From positions 5,286,950 to 5,350,949 of the forward strand of contig NC_067200.1 in assembly GCF_000699445.3 (NCBI RefSeq): a stretch of DNA of 64,000 bases, read 5' to 3'. Below are positions 1-13,600 of this stretch, piece by piece. Made by a program: the position numbers and the translations under genes. Position 1 is the stretch's first letter, and every line of letters begins with the position of its first letter. The notes under the pieces are model-generated. The model ran no database searches. It worked only from the letters and a program-made list of their open reading frames with translations, and had not been told where the DNA came from. Origin of the DNA: Schistosoma haematobium. Its lineage: Eukaryota; Platyhelminthes; Trematoda; Strigeidida; Schistosomatidae.

Positions 1-32
1 AGTTTGTTTTTGTGATTGAGATCATGAACTGA

Positions 33-250
33 TTGATGTTAGACCACCATTTAAAACCTAGTAGCACTGGACGGCCGTTTCGTCTTATTGTGGAACTCCT
101 CAGCGGATTAAGTGTTCGCGCGCTAGACGGAAGGCACTGGGTTCGAATCCTGAGAGCGGGATCGTGGATGAGCACTGCTGAGGAGTTCCACAATAGGACG
201 AAACGGCCGTCCAGTGCTTCCAGGTTTTCAATGGTGGTCTAACATCAATT
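33..250. repeat. SINE/hammerhead inverted pair
   Basis: A minus-strand 3' part (GACCACCAT ... CGTTTCGTC ... CTCCTCAGC) meets a plus-strand copy (GGGTTCGAATCC B box, then the ribozyme region and tail) head to head, giving arms of about 70 bp around a tRNA-like centre. Confidence 0.75.
172..217 (+). ncRNA. Hammerhead ribozyme, intact core
   Basis: Core CTGAGGA (178-184) and GAAA (200-203), stem II GTTC/GGAC with one G-U pair, stem I GCACTG/CAGTGC perfectly complementary, cleavage triplet GTC (209-211) and a very short stem III in ACGGCCGT. All consensus residues present. Schistosome SINE-like repeats are known to carry such ribozymes. Confidence 0.75.
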
Positions 251-362
251 GGTTCATGATCTTAATCAAAAACTTATTAATCTCCACAACCCCTAAACTG
301 ATAGATAGTTTATTGTTAAGGATTGGTAAAATCCGCAAGCATGCAGGAAACAAGGGGAACCA

Positions 363-393
<31 letters not shown>

Positions 394-878
394 GGGTGTT
401 AAAATTCATGTATATTTATGAGTGTTAATCAAGTATGGATAAATTATTGATTATCTGTGTGTTACAAATAATGGGAGAATAGATTGAAAATTGATGTGCA
501 GACACATGTGCTCAATCATACACAGAAATTTACATAGTCGATTAAATGTCTAAATTACAGTGAGCATATAAATAATACATTAGTTGAATGGGCTTACTAC
601 AATATATATATATATGCGACTGTCATTCTGACCTAGATCGGGAGATATAAGCTGAGATCTTGAATAGGTTGATTATCGATTTATTTCAATAGCATGCCTC
701 GTTTTCAGTTTGTCACCTACGTTTAACCTTGTGAGTATGGAAACATAATATGTCTGTACATGAGTAACTTGTTATTTTCAAATGATACTCGATGAATTGT
801 ATAAGTTTTGTGTACAGATCAAATTATGCTTTTTGCTATATTTCAACATTGATAATCGTACACATATGCATTATTCAT

Positions 879-1224
879 TGTTGAGTCGACTGCGACGGAG
901 CCTGCAGAGGCCTTAAAGGAGCCGAAGAGTCCTAGCCAATCAGAGCATGATGAAGCTTCTAGAATGCCAACGTGGCGTGCTACTATTGGTCAGTAGCATA
1001 ATATGTCTTTTAGCGGATTGGCCAAAATATGATGTCGATTTAACAAATGTTAACATCTATAACTACCCGTGTTTTTCTGTACAAGAATGAGCTTTTGGAG
1101 TAAAGCGTTTTTCGCTTGTTTTACGCCTTTCCTCTCAAGTTCAAGTCGCTGAGTAGTTCTAGCTTGCAGGTTACTAGAATAGCTTAGGAACCGAATAAAG
1201 CGTTCGAATTAACAAGACTTATCA
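879..1224 (+). mobile_element. Solo LTR, family 2
   Basis: 346 bp starting TGTTGAGTCG and ending GACTTATCA, flanked by ATTCAT on both sides (873-878, 1225-1230). The 3' half (GGAGTAAAGCG, TTCAAGTCGCTGAGTAG, TTAGGAACCGAAT) recurs at 60869-61251. TG..CA ends, a short duplication and no internal coding region indicate a solo LTR. Confidence 0.75.
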
Positions 1225-1547
1225 ATTCATAGCTGGTATTTTGAAACATCACAATAATTTTATAAAAGATTTGGCTATATTGATTTAGTTAATTATAGTT
1301 AAAAACCTCCTCAAGTGTACTACTTTACATATTTCATTTAGAACAATGAGAAGACGGAGTTGATCTGAAAAATGTGATGTATTTGTGCTATACATTTCGA
1401 ACAATCTGGTCACACATATACTTGTCAGGACATTTTTATATGAAAATTAATAAAGATCAAACAAATAAAAGTACAATTAAAATAACTAAGGGGAGAGAAA
1501 GAATAAGAAATTGTCGCGTTATCCTAGGCCATAGAATGACTTAAGGA

Positions 1548-1841
1548 TTACCAAGGTAAATTCAAGGTTACGACAAATTGTTTTTGTACACATAAGGGGG
1601 GTTTAAATTTACGAATAGCTAAGGCTTCAATAAACTTAAGAATTCGACCTTGACAATTCCTATACAACGTTCTAAATGCTGTATTAATGTTAATTTTATG
1701 CCCCGTCTCAATTATGTGTTTTGCTATCGATGAACTTGGTTTTCTACCTCCTACATTAATCGGATCATTTGAAACACACTGATTTTGAAGCCATTTGGGC
1801 ACATGTTCATTGACCCTTGATTGCATTGTTGGATTACTCAT
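1548..1841 (-). pseudogene. Penelope-like element, GIY-YIG endonuclease C-terminal fragment
   Basis: 97 codons with the typical end of Penelope-like polyproteins: GGRKPSSSIAKHIIETGH, AFRTLYRNCQGRILKFIEA, LAIRKFKPPLCVQKQFV, LNLPW then stop. The reverse transcriptase part and the GIY-YIG motif itself are absent upstream, so this is a 5'-truncated remnant. Confidence 0.8.
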
Positions 1842-2035
1842 TTAGTAAAATATCAATTGTAGTATTTACTTTAATAAATACCCTGAAGTTGTACTTTTCA
1901 TTTTCACTGATCTGAGCAGTTTTGTTTTGTTGTCTTTTATTTTCATGTACGAACTTACTAATCTGACTACAAGGAGACTGTAAGTATATTAATATTGAAT
2001 AAAATTCCGATTGTAAACATCAACAGAGAACGATA

Positions 2036-2145
2036 CTGGGTTTGAATCCCAGAATGAACATCAACTATGATATGCAGATGAATTTAGCTGGCGAGTACCA
2101 TAATAGGATGAAACGCGCGTCCTAGATTCCACTGCTACTCATTAT
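2036..2145 (+). repeat. SM-alpha-like SINE, 3' part
   Basis: GAACATCAACTATGATATGC then AGCTGGCGAGTACC and GGATGAAACGCGCGTCCT; core CTGGCGA differs from consensus at one base. Confidence 0.65.
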
Positions 2146-2519
2146 CCATCCTTCTTTATATAGTTTACAGATGTATTTCATCATCCCTACGAATGATATT
2201 TCCTTTTTTGAAACTAATGATTTATCTCTTCAGTCTATACTTTCATTTTACTATTCCCACTTACTTTCGTCTCCTGAATTGCTTGTCTATTCTTCAAGCT
2301 TATTGTGAAATTGTTGTATTCCAACTTTGTTGCTTAAGAGTTATTAGAATTTACTCTTTTTTCTTGTATCATATTGGTTGAGCTAATTACTAGTAAAGCG
2401 ACTGTCATTTTATTCGTTAGCATCTATTTTGTCGGAGGAGCCATTTTGAATGTGTCATTTTGTGCTTGAGTGCTTTCAGAATATTTTTGAGTACAGACGT
2501 GTTAGGTGTGAGTTAGTTA

Positions 2520-2780
2520 CTCACGGAGGACAATGGAAGATGGTGGTATGACATCATGGATTGATTGAATCTTGACATTGGCGCCGTTCGATACCGACTC
2601 AGTGTTGTAGAGAATAAACGTGTGTGTGTGGAATCTGAGGTGCTGAGGTTGTGTCCTGCATCCGGGATTGTGGATGCGCACTGCTGAGGGGTCCCACAAT
2701 AGGATGAGACGGCCGTTCTGTGCTTCCAGGTGTTCAACGGTAATCTAACATCAATCGGTTCATGATCTCAATCATCAACA
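2520..2780 (+). repeat. tRNA-derived SINE, decayed hammerhead
   Basis: GGGATTGTGGATGCGCACTG then CTGAGGGGTCC and GATGAGAC: both core motifs mutated. Tail GTTCATGATCTCAATC as in other copies. Confidence 0.65.
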
Positions 2781-3109
2781 GTCAAGTTCATCTGAGAAAT
2801 CTCAAATGGAACAAAACAGTCATGATGAATTTTATTGATGACCATGATTTATCTACACTTGAATTTTTTTTGAAAAATAGACTGTCGAGACAATCTATTC
2901 AGGGTCTATATATTTTAATAAAGATTAACCAATAAAAATCATTAATATCAACAATGCCAAGATTCAAACCAGCTAATATTTGTATCAACTGTGTGGTCAT
3001 ATGGAATGCGGCCAGCAGTGGAATCAGTGATGTGGATTTTGTCCTATTTAGGTCAAAATATTGACAAAAAGGGTAATTAAAACCATACCAGTTGCAAACG
3101 TGAGTAGCT

Positions 3110-3275
3110 GTCTAGACTCAGTAGGTAAATAAATGATACGTTCTCGTATGAAGTGAAGGGTGCTGAATCCGAGTTGCGTAGTAAATATCAACCCTGGAAT
3201 TCATGTACATCCAGCTGACGATTTCCAAATAGAATGAGATTCGTGTTTTGGATTCTGTTACTGGCCACATCCCAT
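3110..3275 (+). repeat. SM-alpha-like SINE, decayed
   Basis: ATCAACCCTGGAATTCATG then CATCCAGCTGACGATTTCC; the GAAA element reads GAGA. Confidence 0.6.
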
Positions 3276-4405
3276 CTGTTCTATATTAACTTGTGACATA
3301 ATGACAACATAGGTGCAATCTGCACAGGATGAACATATCCCAACCAGTTAAAATATCAACAACGGGATAATTCAACTCATTTCAAATTGAATGAAAACTA
3401 TATAACTAGATAAATTCTTCTTACAAATCTAAAAGATCTCTTGGTCAAAAGCTATTTCTTATCTGTTGATTAGTTAGAGGTTTGTAAAATAAAAGTTTGA
3501 AGCGGTAGAATTCTATTAATCGTCTGCGATGTTCAAGGTTCAGAACATAAACACCAGTAATTATTGAGACTCATAACCATTGTATAAATGATTTTTTATT
3601 GGAGAGCTTCACAATTAGAATTCTAAAGATGAATGAAAATGAAAGTACAGTTCGTAGCTGGATCATCTAGCCTAATTAACCGGCTACTAATGTTTAAAAC
3701 TAGCTTGCAATTTAGGGTCTCCACTATAAATCACGTTAAAATTCAAACAAACCACTGTATTAGCAACAGTTGACCACTGCATCCCATTATTTATAGGGGA
3801 GTCTCGACACAGATTGAGGCCAGCTAATATATCGTGGAAAAAGAAGGACCACTGTGAAACCATTTCGTCCTAGTACAGAAATTATGGGCAGTGTATAACC
3901 ACAAGTCGTTAAACACTTATTAGTCAAAAGATCAATCACTGCCTGAGTAACCTAAAGGTCCTAGAGTGTGATCTATGCTGGGGTCATCGATGTTCACTGT
4001 TGATGAGACTCATACTAAAAAATAGAGGTAATGTCATAAGCGGAAACTCAGGTACGAAATTGCAGAGTATTTTCTTGAAATAAGAAAAACATACACTAAA
4101 TAATTTATTTGCCCATCTTCCATCGTTGTCTTCTAAATTCTTCATGATTCTGCAAATTCTATTTTTACTCCAATTCCTTTCTGTTCCCCTTTCGATTCTA
4201 TTCAATTCAATCTTCTCCATCCTCTTTTAACAAGCATTCCATTGCTGACCGGTGTTACATACTACTTATGTCTGTTAATATTAGTAGCATACTTCACAAT
4301 ATCATAGATAATGTTAATCTGTGACGATAACTGTCTACATTTTCAACTAATTTTTACAGACTATTTCATCAAACTATTTATATATTTATTTATCTACTAT
4401 TCTAG

Positions 4406-4650
4406 CATACGGATTTACATTGTCCGAATCCTTGTGCTAAACCAAATGTCTGTCATGATGATATGAACAGTAACGGTTTGTGTATGATAATATCAAATGA
4501 TGAACTTTTGAATAATATACCATCAAATATACGAAACAAATTGGGATCAATCTATACTTATGATTATGAATGTGTATGTGTAGATGATTACACTTTTAAC
4601 CATACATTAAAGAAGTGTGTACCAATCAGAAAACATTGTGATTCTTCTAT
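4406..4650 (+). CDS. EGF/TSP1 gene exon a
   Basis: Preceded by TCTAG and followed by donor GTAAGT. Starts in phase 0 and leaves two bases. Encodes the first Cys-rich module and the start of the first EGF module. Confidence 0.8.
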
Positions 4651-7600
4651 GTAAGTTTTTTTTCTCCTGTTCACTATCTATGTATAGCTTTATATGCTTA
4701 GTTTCTGTGTATAAATTTATGTCACAACTAAGATACATCATTCATCTTGTATATTATTATTATTATCAATTAAATGTTATCAGAATGAGGATTTGTGGAG
4801 ATTGTAGTAATTTTAATGGTTGAATTCATGAGTCGATCTAAGCTAGAAAATCAATGACAACGTGGAAGCACATGACAGCTGTTTCGTACTAGTATAGGAC
4901 TCCTCACCAGTGCACATCCACAAACCCGCATGCGGCTAGGTGGTCTTAAAGGTAAGCATTCGTGCACGAGACTGAAGGTTTTGGGTTCGAGTCCCTTTTG
5001 AGGGATCATGGGTGCTCACAGTTGGAGAGTCTCATACTAGGACGGGAAGACCGTCTAGTGCTTCCAGGTTCTCAGTGGTGATATTGCTTTAACTGACCCA
5101 CGAATTCAGCTATTAAAATTAAATTTTAATCAGAATCAAACTAATACCTCAGTCTCTGTTGATATATTTGTGATTGGCTTTGTACGATTTTCTACACATC
5201 AGTAAGGCATATCAACAATATTCAGAATTGGTTGTATCTCAGAGAATCCAATGTTGAAGACGATGATTCAAGTAATGACCTATTTAAATTGTGATTTTAT
5301 TCCCGAGTGACTTAAATAATATTAACGTTACTTGTTCATTAAGTAGCTATTAGGATCATGTTGTTGAATGTATCCTGATTTCGAAGAGATATTATAGCTG
5401 ATTCACATGCTTACGACTTCTTTGAATTAAACAATTATTGAAATCAATTATTGTAGATAATAACACGATTACTTATTATGTTCCATATATTGGTGGTATA
5501 TAAATCATTGAGTTTGATTGAATTATTGTTCATTCATGTTAAGAACAATGTATATCACCTTCTCTTAATTATATTGAATTGGATACATTTGTGTATGGTC
5601 ACAGAATAGGAAAACTGTATTAAAGGTAGTATTTGGAGTCGTCAATAATTCTTTAGGAATGTTTTGAGAAGCCATTAAAAATGATGGTAATATTTGGGTC
5701 AATCATTCTTCTCTAATAACGTTAAAGAGAAATTTAGAAAATCACTGATTATGTATTCTTTGAGATGGTAGAGAAGATTTGTAGCTCAGGTGGATGATTT
5801 TGATGAAGTTTTATCCTCTGAGCTGGATGGTTTAGTCGTGGAGCTTTCATCGTTCTTCTGAATAACATCATTAGCATAAACTTCTACTTGAAGTTGTATG
5901 TATTTATTCTAATTGAACAATTTCTGAATTAACTAACGATTGTGATATTTTTCTCAGAGGCGTGAAAAAATCCCAAGGTGATGCATAATCCTATAAATGA
6001 ATTTGTTTTTCGTACACAAACTAACTTTTTTAAACAAAGCTTTCATTTTGATCGAGATCATGAACCGATTAATGTTTTCAATGGCGGTCTCAATTAAAAA
6101 CTAAATAATCTTCACAACTCCATACTGATAATGCTTTCATTGTTCTTCCTACTGTATGTTTTCTGATCAAGGTTTTTCTGTGGATGAGGAAGAAGTTAAA
6201 CTGTTGTTGTTCAAGTGTTTAAGAAAAAGACACACTGGATAGTACTAATACAGACAATAGCTTAAATAACTCATTATTGTGTAAAACTATCACCAGCCTA
6301 ACACACATTTAAGTTTGTTCAAAATCATACTGTCTTGTTAAATTAGCGTACAGTAATAGACTAGCCAAATATAATTGTCTAATGATCATCAATAACCGAT
6401 GAAATTTGTATTTAGGTTTTGATTGAAATTTTCTGAAAATTTACAAACAATCTCGTCAGTCAATCAATTCTAGGCAGCCTGTTTGAATATCTGGCCGAAC
6501 TGTTCCTGCTATCAGGATATTTCAATAAGTTATCTGTTTTCTTGTTTGTTTTAACACATCATTATGCCCATTAATCGTATAGCCTATTCAGGAGCGTTTG
6601 CGACAAGTTTACAACATTTCGCTGTACAAGTTACAGAAGGTCCCGATCAGAGATAGCGTGACTGCTGACAATATGCATCGAAAAGAATGTACATTATTCA
6701 AATATCGATTCCTGAACTGCTAACATTTAACTAGCGACCACCCAATATTTATCGCAAAGGTCGATTGAGAAATGAGAAAAGGAAACTTGTTGAAATACTT
6801 TATTCTGAGAATTCTATATTATACCGGAAATATAATATTGAATAAAGCCATTAACAATAATAATAATTTAAAATTAGGTAATAACTCTGTTTTGTGTTAT
6901 AGTCCGTTTTAATTAGAACATATATTTACTACGGTCTACAAAATCCACACTACAAATGAGTTGCCATCAGTTGCTATATCGAATAAAGTGTATACAAATC
7001 ATAAGTGGGTGAGACTATAACTTATGGACGACCTTTAAGAGACTCAAGACTGACTATAAGGGTGTCCACTTAATAATTAGGACCAAATGTGGATTATAAA
7101 CCTGCGTGAGGAATTATAATTATGATTTACAGTTGTCAGTTAAGGTTAAGAATTAGATTTCGGGTTTTCATCACGAACTGATATCATCTATAATGCCAAA
7201 ACTCATTTTAGCCAAATGGACGAGTGGATTTCATGCCAAAATCCAAGACCTGTTATCTTATACCTAATTGGTTACTTCATAAATTATAGTCTCCCCACTA
7301 TCACCTTTTGTTTAACAACAAAATTATATGTGAGTTCAAACAACTTATATGTTTATAATTGTTCAGCCTACTAAACTGACCGATAATATCGAATGGAAGA
7401 ATAGGCAGAATCACAAGTTGGTTAACATCGATCATTGCTTGATCTTTAAATGATATCGTGCTGATCTTGTAGATTCTCCATTTAATGTCATTTCATGAAG
7501 AAAAGTTGTTTATATAAAGACCAACTTACTTACTTACTTACTTACGCCTGTTACTCCTCGTGAAGGAGCATAGGTCGCTCACCAGCATTCTCCATCCAAC

Positions 7601-10600
7601 CCTGTCCTGGGCAATCCTTTCCAGCTCCTTCCAGTTGTAATTCATTCTATTATCCGACGTAATGTGTTCTTAGGCCTTCCTCTTTTACGCTTCCCTTCAG
7701 GATTCCAAGTCGGGGCTTGCCTCGTGATGCAGTTTGATGATTTGCGTAGTGTATGTCCTATCCATTTACATCGTCTTTTCCTAATTTCTTCTTCAGCTGG
7801 AAGCTGGTTTGTTTTCTCCCACAGAAGGCTATTGCTGATGGTATCCGGCCAATGGATGTTGAGTATCTTGAGTAGACAGCTATTTATAAATACTTGTACT
7901 TTCTTGATTGTGGTTGTTGTAGTTCTCCAAGTTTCAGCTCCATACAGTAGAACTGCCTTGACGTTCGTATTGAAGATTGTGACTTTGATATTGGTTGAAA
8001 GTTATTTTGAGTTCCGTATGTTCTTCAACTGTAGGAATACTGTCCTTGCTTTGCTAATCCTCGCCTTTACGTCTGCATCTGAACCTCCTTGTTCATCGAT
8101 GATGCTTCCTAGGTATGTGAAGGATTCAACATCTTCCAGAGTTTCGCCATCAACAGTGATTGGATTGCTGTCCTCCATTTTGAATTTGAGGACCTTGGTT
8201 TTCCCCTTGTTTATGTTGAGGCTTACTGATACAGAGACTGCTGCTACACTGGCTGTCTTTATCTGCATTTGTTCATGTGTATGCGATAGGAGGGCCAGGT
8301 CATCTGCGAAGTTCAAATCGTCTAATTTATTCTGAGCTGTCCATTGTATTCCGTATTTTCCTTCAGATGTCGAGGTCCTCATAATCCAGTCGACCACCAG
8401 ATGAAAGAGGAAGGGAGAGAGTAAACAGCCTTGTCTAACTTCGGTCCTTACTTGGAATGGATCTGTCAGCTGTCCTCCATGCACTACTTTGCATTGTAGT
8501 CCGTCGTATGAGTTCCGGATAATATTGGCAATCTTCTCAGGAACTCCGTAGTGTCGAAGAAGTTCCCATAATGTTTTTCTATCTACACTGTCAAATGCCT
8601 TTTCATAATCAATGAAGTTGATGTATAGTGACGAGTTCCACTCAACTGATTGTTCGACGATGATCCGTAGTGTCGCACTTCGGTCCGTGCACGATCGATC
8701 CTTACGGAATCCAGCTTGTTGATCTCGAAGTTGGGCGTCTACTGCATCTTTCATCCGGTTCAGCTAAACTCTGTTAAAGACCTTCCCTGGTATTGACAGT
8801 AGTGTAATGCCTCTATAGTTTTCACATTTGCTCAGATCTCCTTTCTTTGGAATCTTGACGAGGTGTCCTTCTTCCCAGTCCATCGAATATAAAGACCAAA
8901 GTCATGATTAAATAAAAAGAATGTATAACCATGAACAAAGCTATGAACCTATGTAACATTTCATTTGCATATATTTTATTTAATGTATCCATATTCTTTC
9001 AACTATTATTGTTGTGTTTATTTCCAGTTGTCTAAATAATGGAGAATGTGAATATCTACCAGAAGAAGAACGAATTATTCCTAATATTGAATTTATTTGT
9101 AAATGTCCACCTGCATGGAAAGGATTATCATGTGAAGTAATGTAAACATTCATGTTACATTGGTTTTATAAACATTCTATTGACAAATCCCAAATATAAA
9201 TTGTTCTTGAAATAGAATTACTACAGCATGTAAAGTGTAGAAATCCTCAGTAGTGAGTGTTAACAATCCTACTAGGAGTCAAACACATGAACTACATACC
9301 TTGTGAAGAGCTCCTAACCTTCAGACCACTGAGTTTATCAGGCGCTCAACACGAGGACTCAATAACCCTGGTAGGCTTCCAGATGAGGTCGAGATTATGC
9401 TTCTTAGTTTTCAATAATTGTTTAGCTAAGATCATTAAGTAATGCAGAAACCACAGAGTCAACAATCTTCATGATGCCTTATACTACTAAATGAAAATTA
9501 GTCTCATAAAATATTTAACATTTTTTCTAGGAACCAAGAAATCCTTGTTTAGAAACACATGGACTATGTGGACAATATTCTTGTTATCGTGATCCAACTA
9601 ATTCAAAACTTGGTTATCGATGTCAATGTCCAATTGGATTTAAAGCGATCAGTACAACTAATCCACAATGTGTTAATATAAATGAATGTTTAGAATATAC
9701 AAATGATGATATTTGTTTAAATGGTGGAATTTGTATTGATAAAGAACCGTATTCAACTATTGAACATGGTGTAACAGAAGTAACCTATGGATTTCAGTGA
9801 GCTGAAATATTCATTATTTAAATTCACATGGTATTGTTTGTTTGAATCTTCCCATTGTTATTTAGGACTACAATAGATCAGTCTCTTATCGGCATATGTG
9901 CATACTGTGCGGATTGCCTCGATATTGCCTTAATTCACAAGTAATCTAAACAAAGATGGATAGTGGCTAGCATCTCAAAGTTGATGTTCACTCTGGAACT
10001 CAAACTCAACTCTGATAAGTACATAACAGCAACAACTCACCAAGTATAACTTTTGGCTAATTAGTTACAAAAGTGCTGACGGAGCCAATTTTCTAGTTAT
10101 AACACTCTTAATTTTCTTAAAAGAGATCTCTAATAAAAAACAATATGTATTTAGAGGGGAAGGAAGGTTGAATGAACCTTTCGATCTTGTTACATTGAAC
10201 TCCCACTATTATTATTACAAAACATACTTTGACATTCATTTTGTTCTAAATAGTTCTGTTATTAGACAAAAAACAATTTACTTTTAAATTCTTTGATTCT
10301 CCTGTTTCATTCTCTGCACCACCATAATTCAGTACATAGTAGAATTGGATTTCTAATCAAACCTAGAAATTCATCCTTGAGCATTTAATTCTTTCTGTCA
10401 TTAAGTCAATCGAAAACATGAGTATTTCCTTTGAAATCTGTGAGTAACCATTATCAGGCCAGAAATATAATCCAGGAACTCTCAGTCAGTGCATCACCTT
10501 TAAGCTATTGAGTATTGAACGGGTCTTGTTTACTTATGGTTGAGGAGTCTTATGCCAGAATGACACAGATATCTAATGTTTACTGGTTTTCGAAGGTATC

Positions 10601-13600
10601 CTCACTGTTGTCGGTTTGTAATGACAACCACCTATGAATTGAATTGAACTGCATAAAACTCCTTATCTAAACTATGATTTATTACATTTTTAAGGTGTAT
10701 ATGTCAAAATGGTTATTCTGGACAACGTTGTGAACATAGGCCACCGCCATTGGAATGGACTATATGGTCTGCATGGACAGATTGTTCAGTTAAATGCGGT
10801 ATTGGTGTGCATAAACGTTTTCGTAATTGTTCCTTACCTAATCGTTGTATTGGATCATATGTACAAGTCAGTAAATGTCAGGGTCACATATTATTTTGTG
10901 AAAATGAAGGGATTAATGAAGTAATTCAATCAGGATCAAATATCATAAAAAGTGTAAGTAAAAATTCTGTTATTTATTTGTATGAGTTGGTGTATTCTCA
11001 ATTGTCTGCTTTACTATTTAATTAATTAACCGACTAATTCATAAACGGAATGATCAATAGTCAAACGAATAGACTGAATGATTGATTGACTGACAGTCAG
11101 TCAATCTAACATAATCAATTTAGAACCTCATACAAATGTATATCGGTTCAAATCCCCACACTAGACTAGTATATCGTCGTAAAGTTACTAAGACAAAATT
11201 CCAGAATGGTAAAAGCTTCAATATTATAAGTAGAGTTTAGAAAGATTAGGTATAGGAAGGAGAAAAAAAAGTATATGGATATTTCGCGATTCCAGTTCTA
11301 ATGGAAGACAAAGATTGAATGCATCTGCGTTACTGAGCATGATTCTAAGCTATGTCATAACTGTTAACAATTAGTCACTAAGCGAATCATCAGTACTTAA
11401 TTTTTTTGGTAAAATTTAATTTCCAGCCATTCAACATATGGAATGATCAGAAATTAGCAACAGTATGTAGTTGATGTCCCCTTCCCTCCATGTAATATTT
11501 GCAAATATATCCTCTCAACAGAAAAGATAAATTAATAACTATGAGTGATATGACCGGGACTAAAAAGCAAAATTACATTTAATAGTTAAATTCATGAGTT
11601 AATTGAAGCTAGACCACCATAGAAGACTTGGAAGCACTGGACGACCGTTTCGTCCTAGCATTGCATATCCACGATCCCGCCCCCTGCAAGACTTGAACCC
11701 AGGACCTATCGGTCTCACGCGCGAACGCTTAACCTCTAGACCATTGAACCGGAATCCAACGATGTTAATGTCAAACTTCAACCAATCCACTAAATGACAT
11801 TTCTTCTACTCATTGTGATACTTGATTAACATTGATTCCGTATTTTTAATTCAACATATTGGTTGTTCAGGGTAATATTTTTGTTTTTCCGTTATGATAA
11901 TTTGTTCAGTATAATATTAATTTATTTGAGTGTGATGTTGATTCAAGATACGATATTCTTGTATTAAATTAACATGAACTAGGCTCAGCATGACATGCAG
12001 CATGTGAATTTGTTAGAACTCTGGGTATTTTTCAGCGATTCGATGTCATCCTAATTAATTATCAAAATGGGTGTATAAATCAATGTATCAATGAATGTCA
12101 TTTTGACTAAGGTTATCGTCGTGTTTTGGTGTTAATAAATCTTCATATGTACCAGTCTGGGTGTTCGTGCTTCATGTCGTGGGGAAATGCAGTGGTTTCT
12201 TGTTTTAGAAGCATAAGAAATCAGCGATTCCAACATAACAATTAGCAACAACCAGTCATAACAATTGGTGGTGCAGATATAACAGTTAGCAGTTTATGCA
12301 CTTCTGAATATTTATCATATATATATCATTTTGCACCTCAATTATAGATAAGATTATCACGAGTAGTTAGTATGGCAGCTCAAGTTCCTGTATTGTCCAG
12401 TAGAATATATTCATCTATTGTAGGATTATAGCTCATTTGGCGTTGCTAAACATTTCATACTGAATGAATAGAATTCAACCAGTTTCTGTCCAACTATTAG
12501 CCTAAATGATTCAGTTTTGTGAGACACTGTATATCACGATTCCTAAGTTCATAGCATCCCTAACAATTTCTTTGTATTAACTTTTTTACCATATTCATTA
12601 TACACAATCAATAGCTGAGAGAAATCCCTACGTTGAGAACCTTTGATCAAGATTTTGGAAATGTCTAAATAAGACGTCATAGATGTATGCATATACTATT
12701 ATTATTTCGATTCGCATGTTACGTGACTATACGAGTAAAACACTACGCTACAGTCCACCCGTCATCTGATGGTGTTAATGTCGCAAGACAAACTGGAGTA
12801 ATACACATTTATGCCGCAATCTACGTTGATTGTGACTGACTGACCACAGTTTCCTCAATACTAACATGACTGAGATAAATTCTTGTGATTTAATTAAGCG
12901 ATTTATTTGCAGGCATCTCTGTGTTATTTACAGCATTAATAATACTCGATTTCACTGAAATGATGAACTGATCAATGTTAATTCACCAATGAATAGTGGT
13001 AAAACTCAATAACCTCCAAGACCTTGTACGTACAGTACTGATAAAATTGGCTTCGTTAAATACGATTTTTTCTATTACACCCAATCTCCTTATTTTTGGG
13101 AAATTTTGGGGAGGCCCCCATAGAAACTTTTGGGAAAGTGGCGCAAATACCTCAAAATTTCCACAGATCCTGGGAAATTCCCCAAAATTTTGGCGGCCAT
13201 TGGGGAAAACCCAAAAATTTTCTCAAGATAGGGAGATTAAGCAATAAATAATTTTCGGTAAAAAATATGGAGATTTGAACAAATTCTTGTTTCCTAAGCG
13301 CTTAATAAGTGAATATTCTCAAAATATATAAACACGTTTTTCATCTGATATTAATAACAGTGGTAATTACCACTCATTCATTATCACTCATAAATGATTA
13401 CAAACAGTCTAGCGCCGTATAACACTTCATTGATAGTAAAGTTTATTCGAATTCTATATACTATATGAATTCTATATTTATCGCCTCCCATTTCTTTTAT
13501 AGTTTCACATTAATTCTATATACAATAGGTTGTAAACATTCAATTTGATTGAAGAAGTTTCATGTATTTATTAGGCATAATCAATTAGCTAAAATAAATG

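Noticed and set aside
1365..1430. Hammerhead-like stretch CTGAAAAATGTG ... CATTTCGAAC
   Set aside because: Both core motifs deviate from consensus and it is antisense to the nearby Penelope-like fragment.
7664..8335. 223-codon open frame on +
   Set aside because: Antisense shadow of the RTE reverse transcriptase on the minus strand; the same shadow appears at 41303-41914 and 35593-36168.
11650..11770. tRNA gene candidates at SINE B boxes
   Set aside because: A and B boxes are present but no cloverleaf can be formed and each is attached to a ribozyme-bearing repeat; treated as SINE heads.
12996..13247. 83-codon open frame
   Set aside because: Built from homopolymer-like A/T and G/C runs; no protein-like conservation signal.
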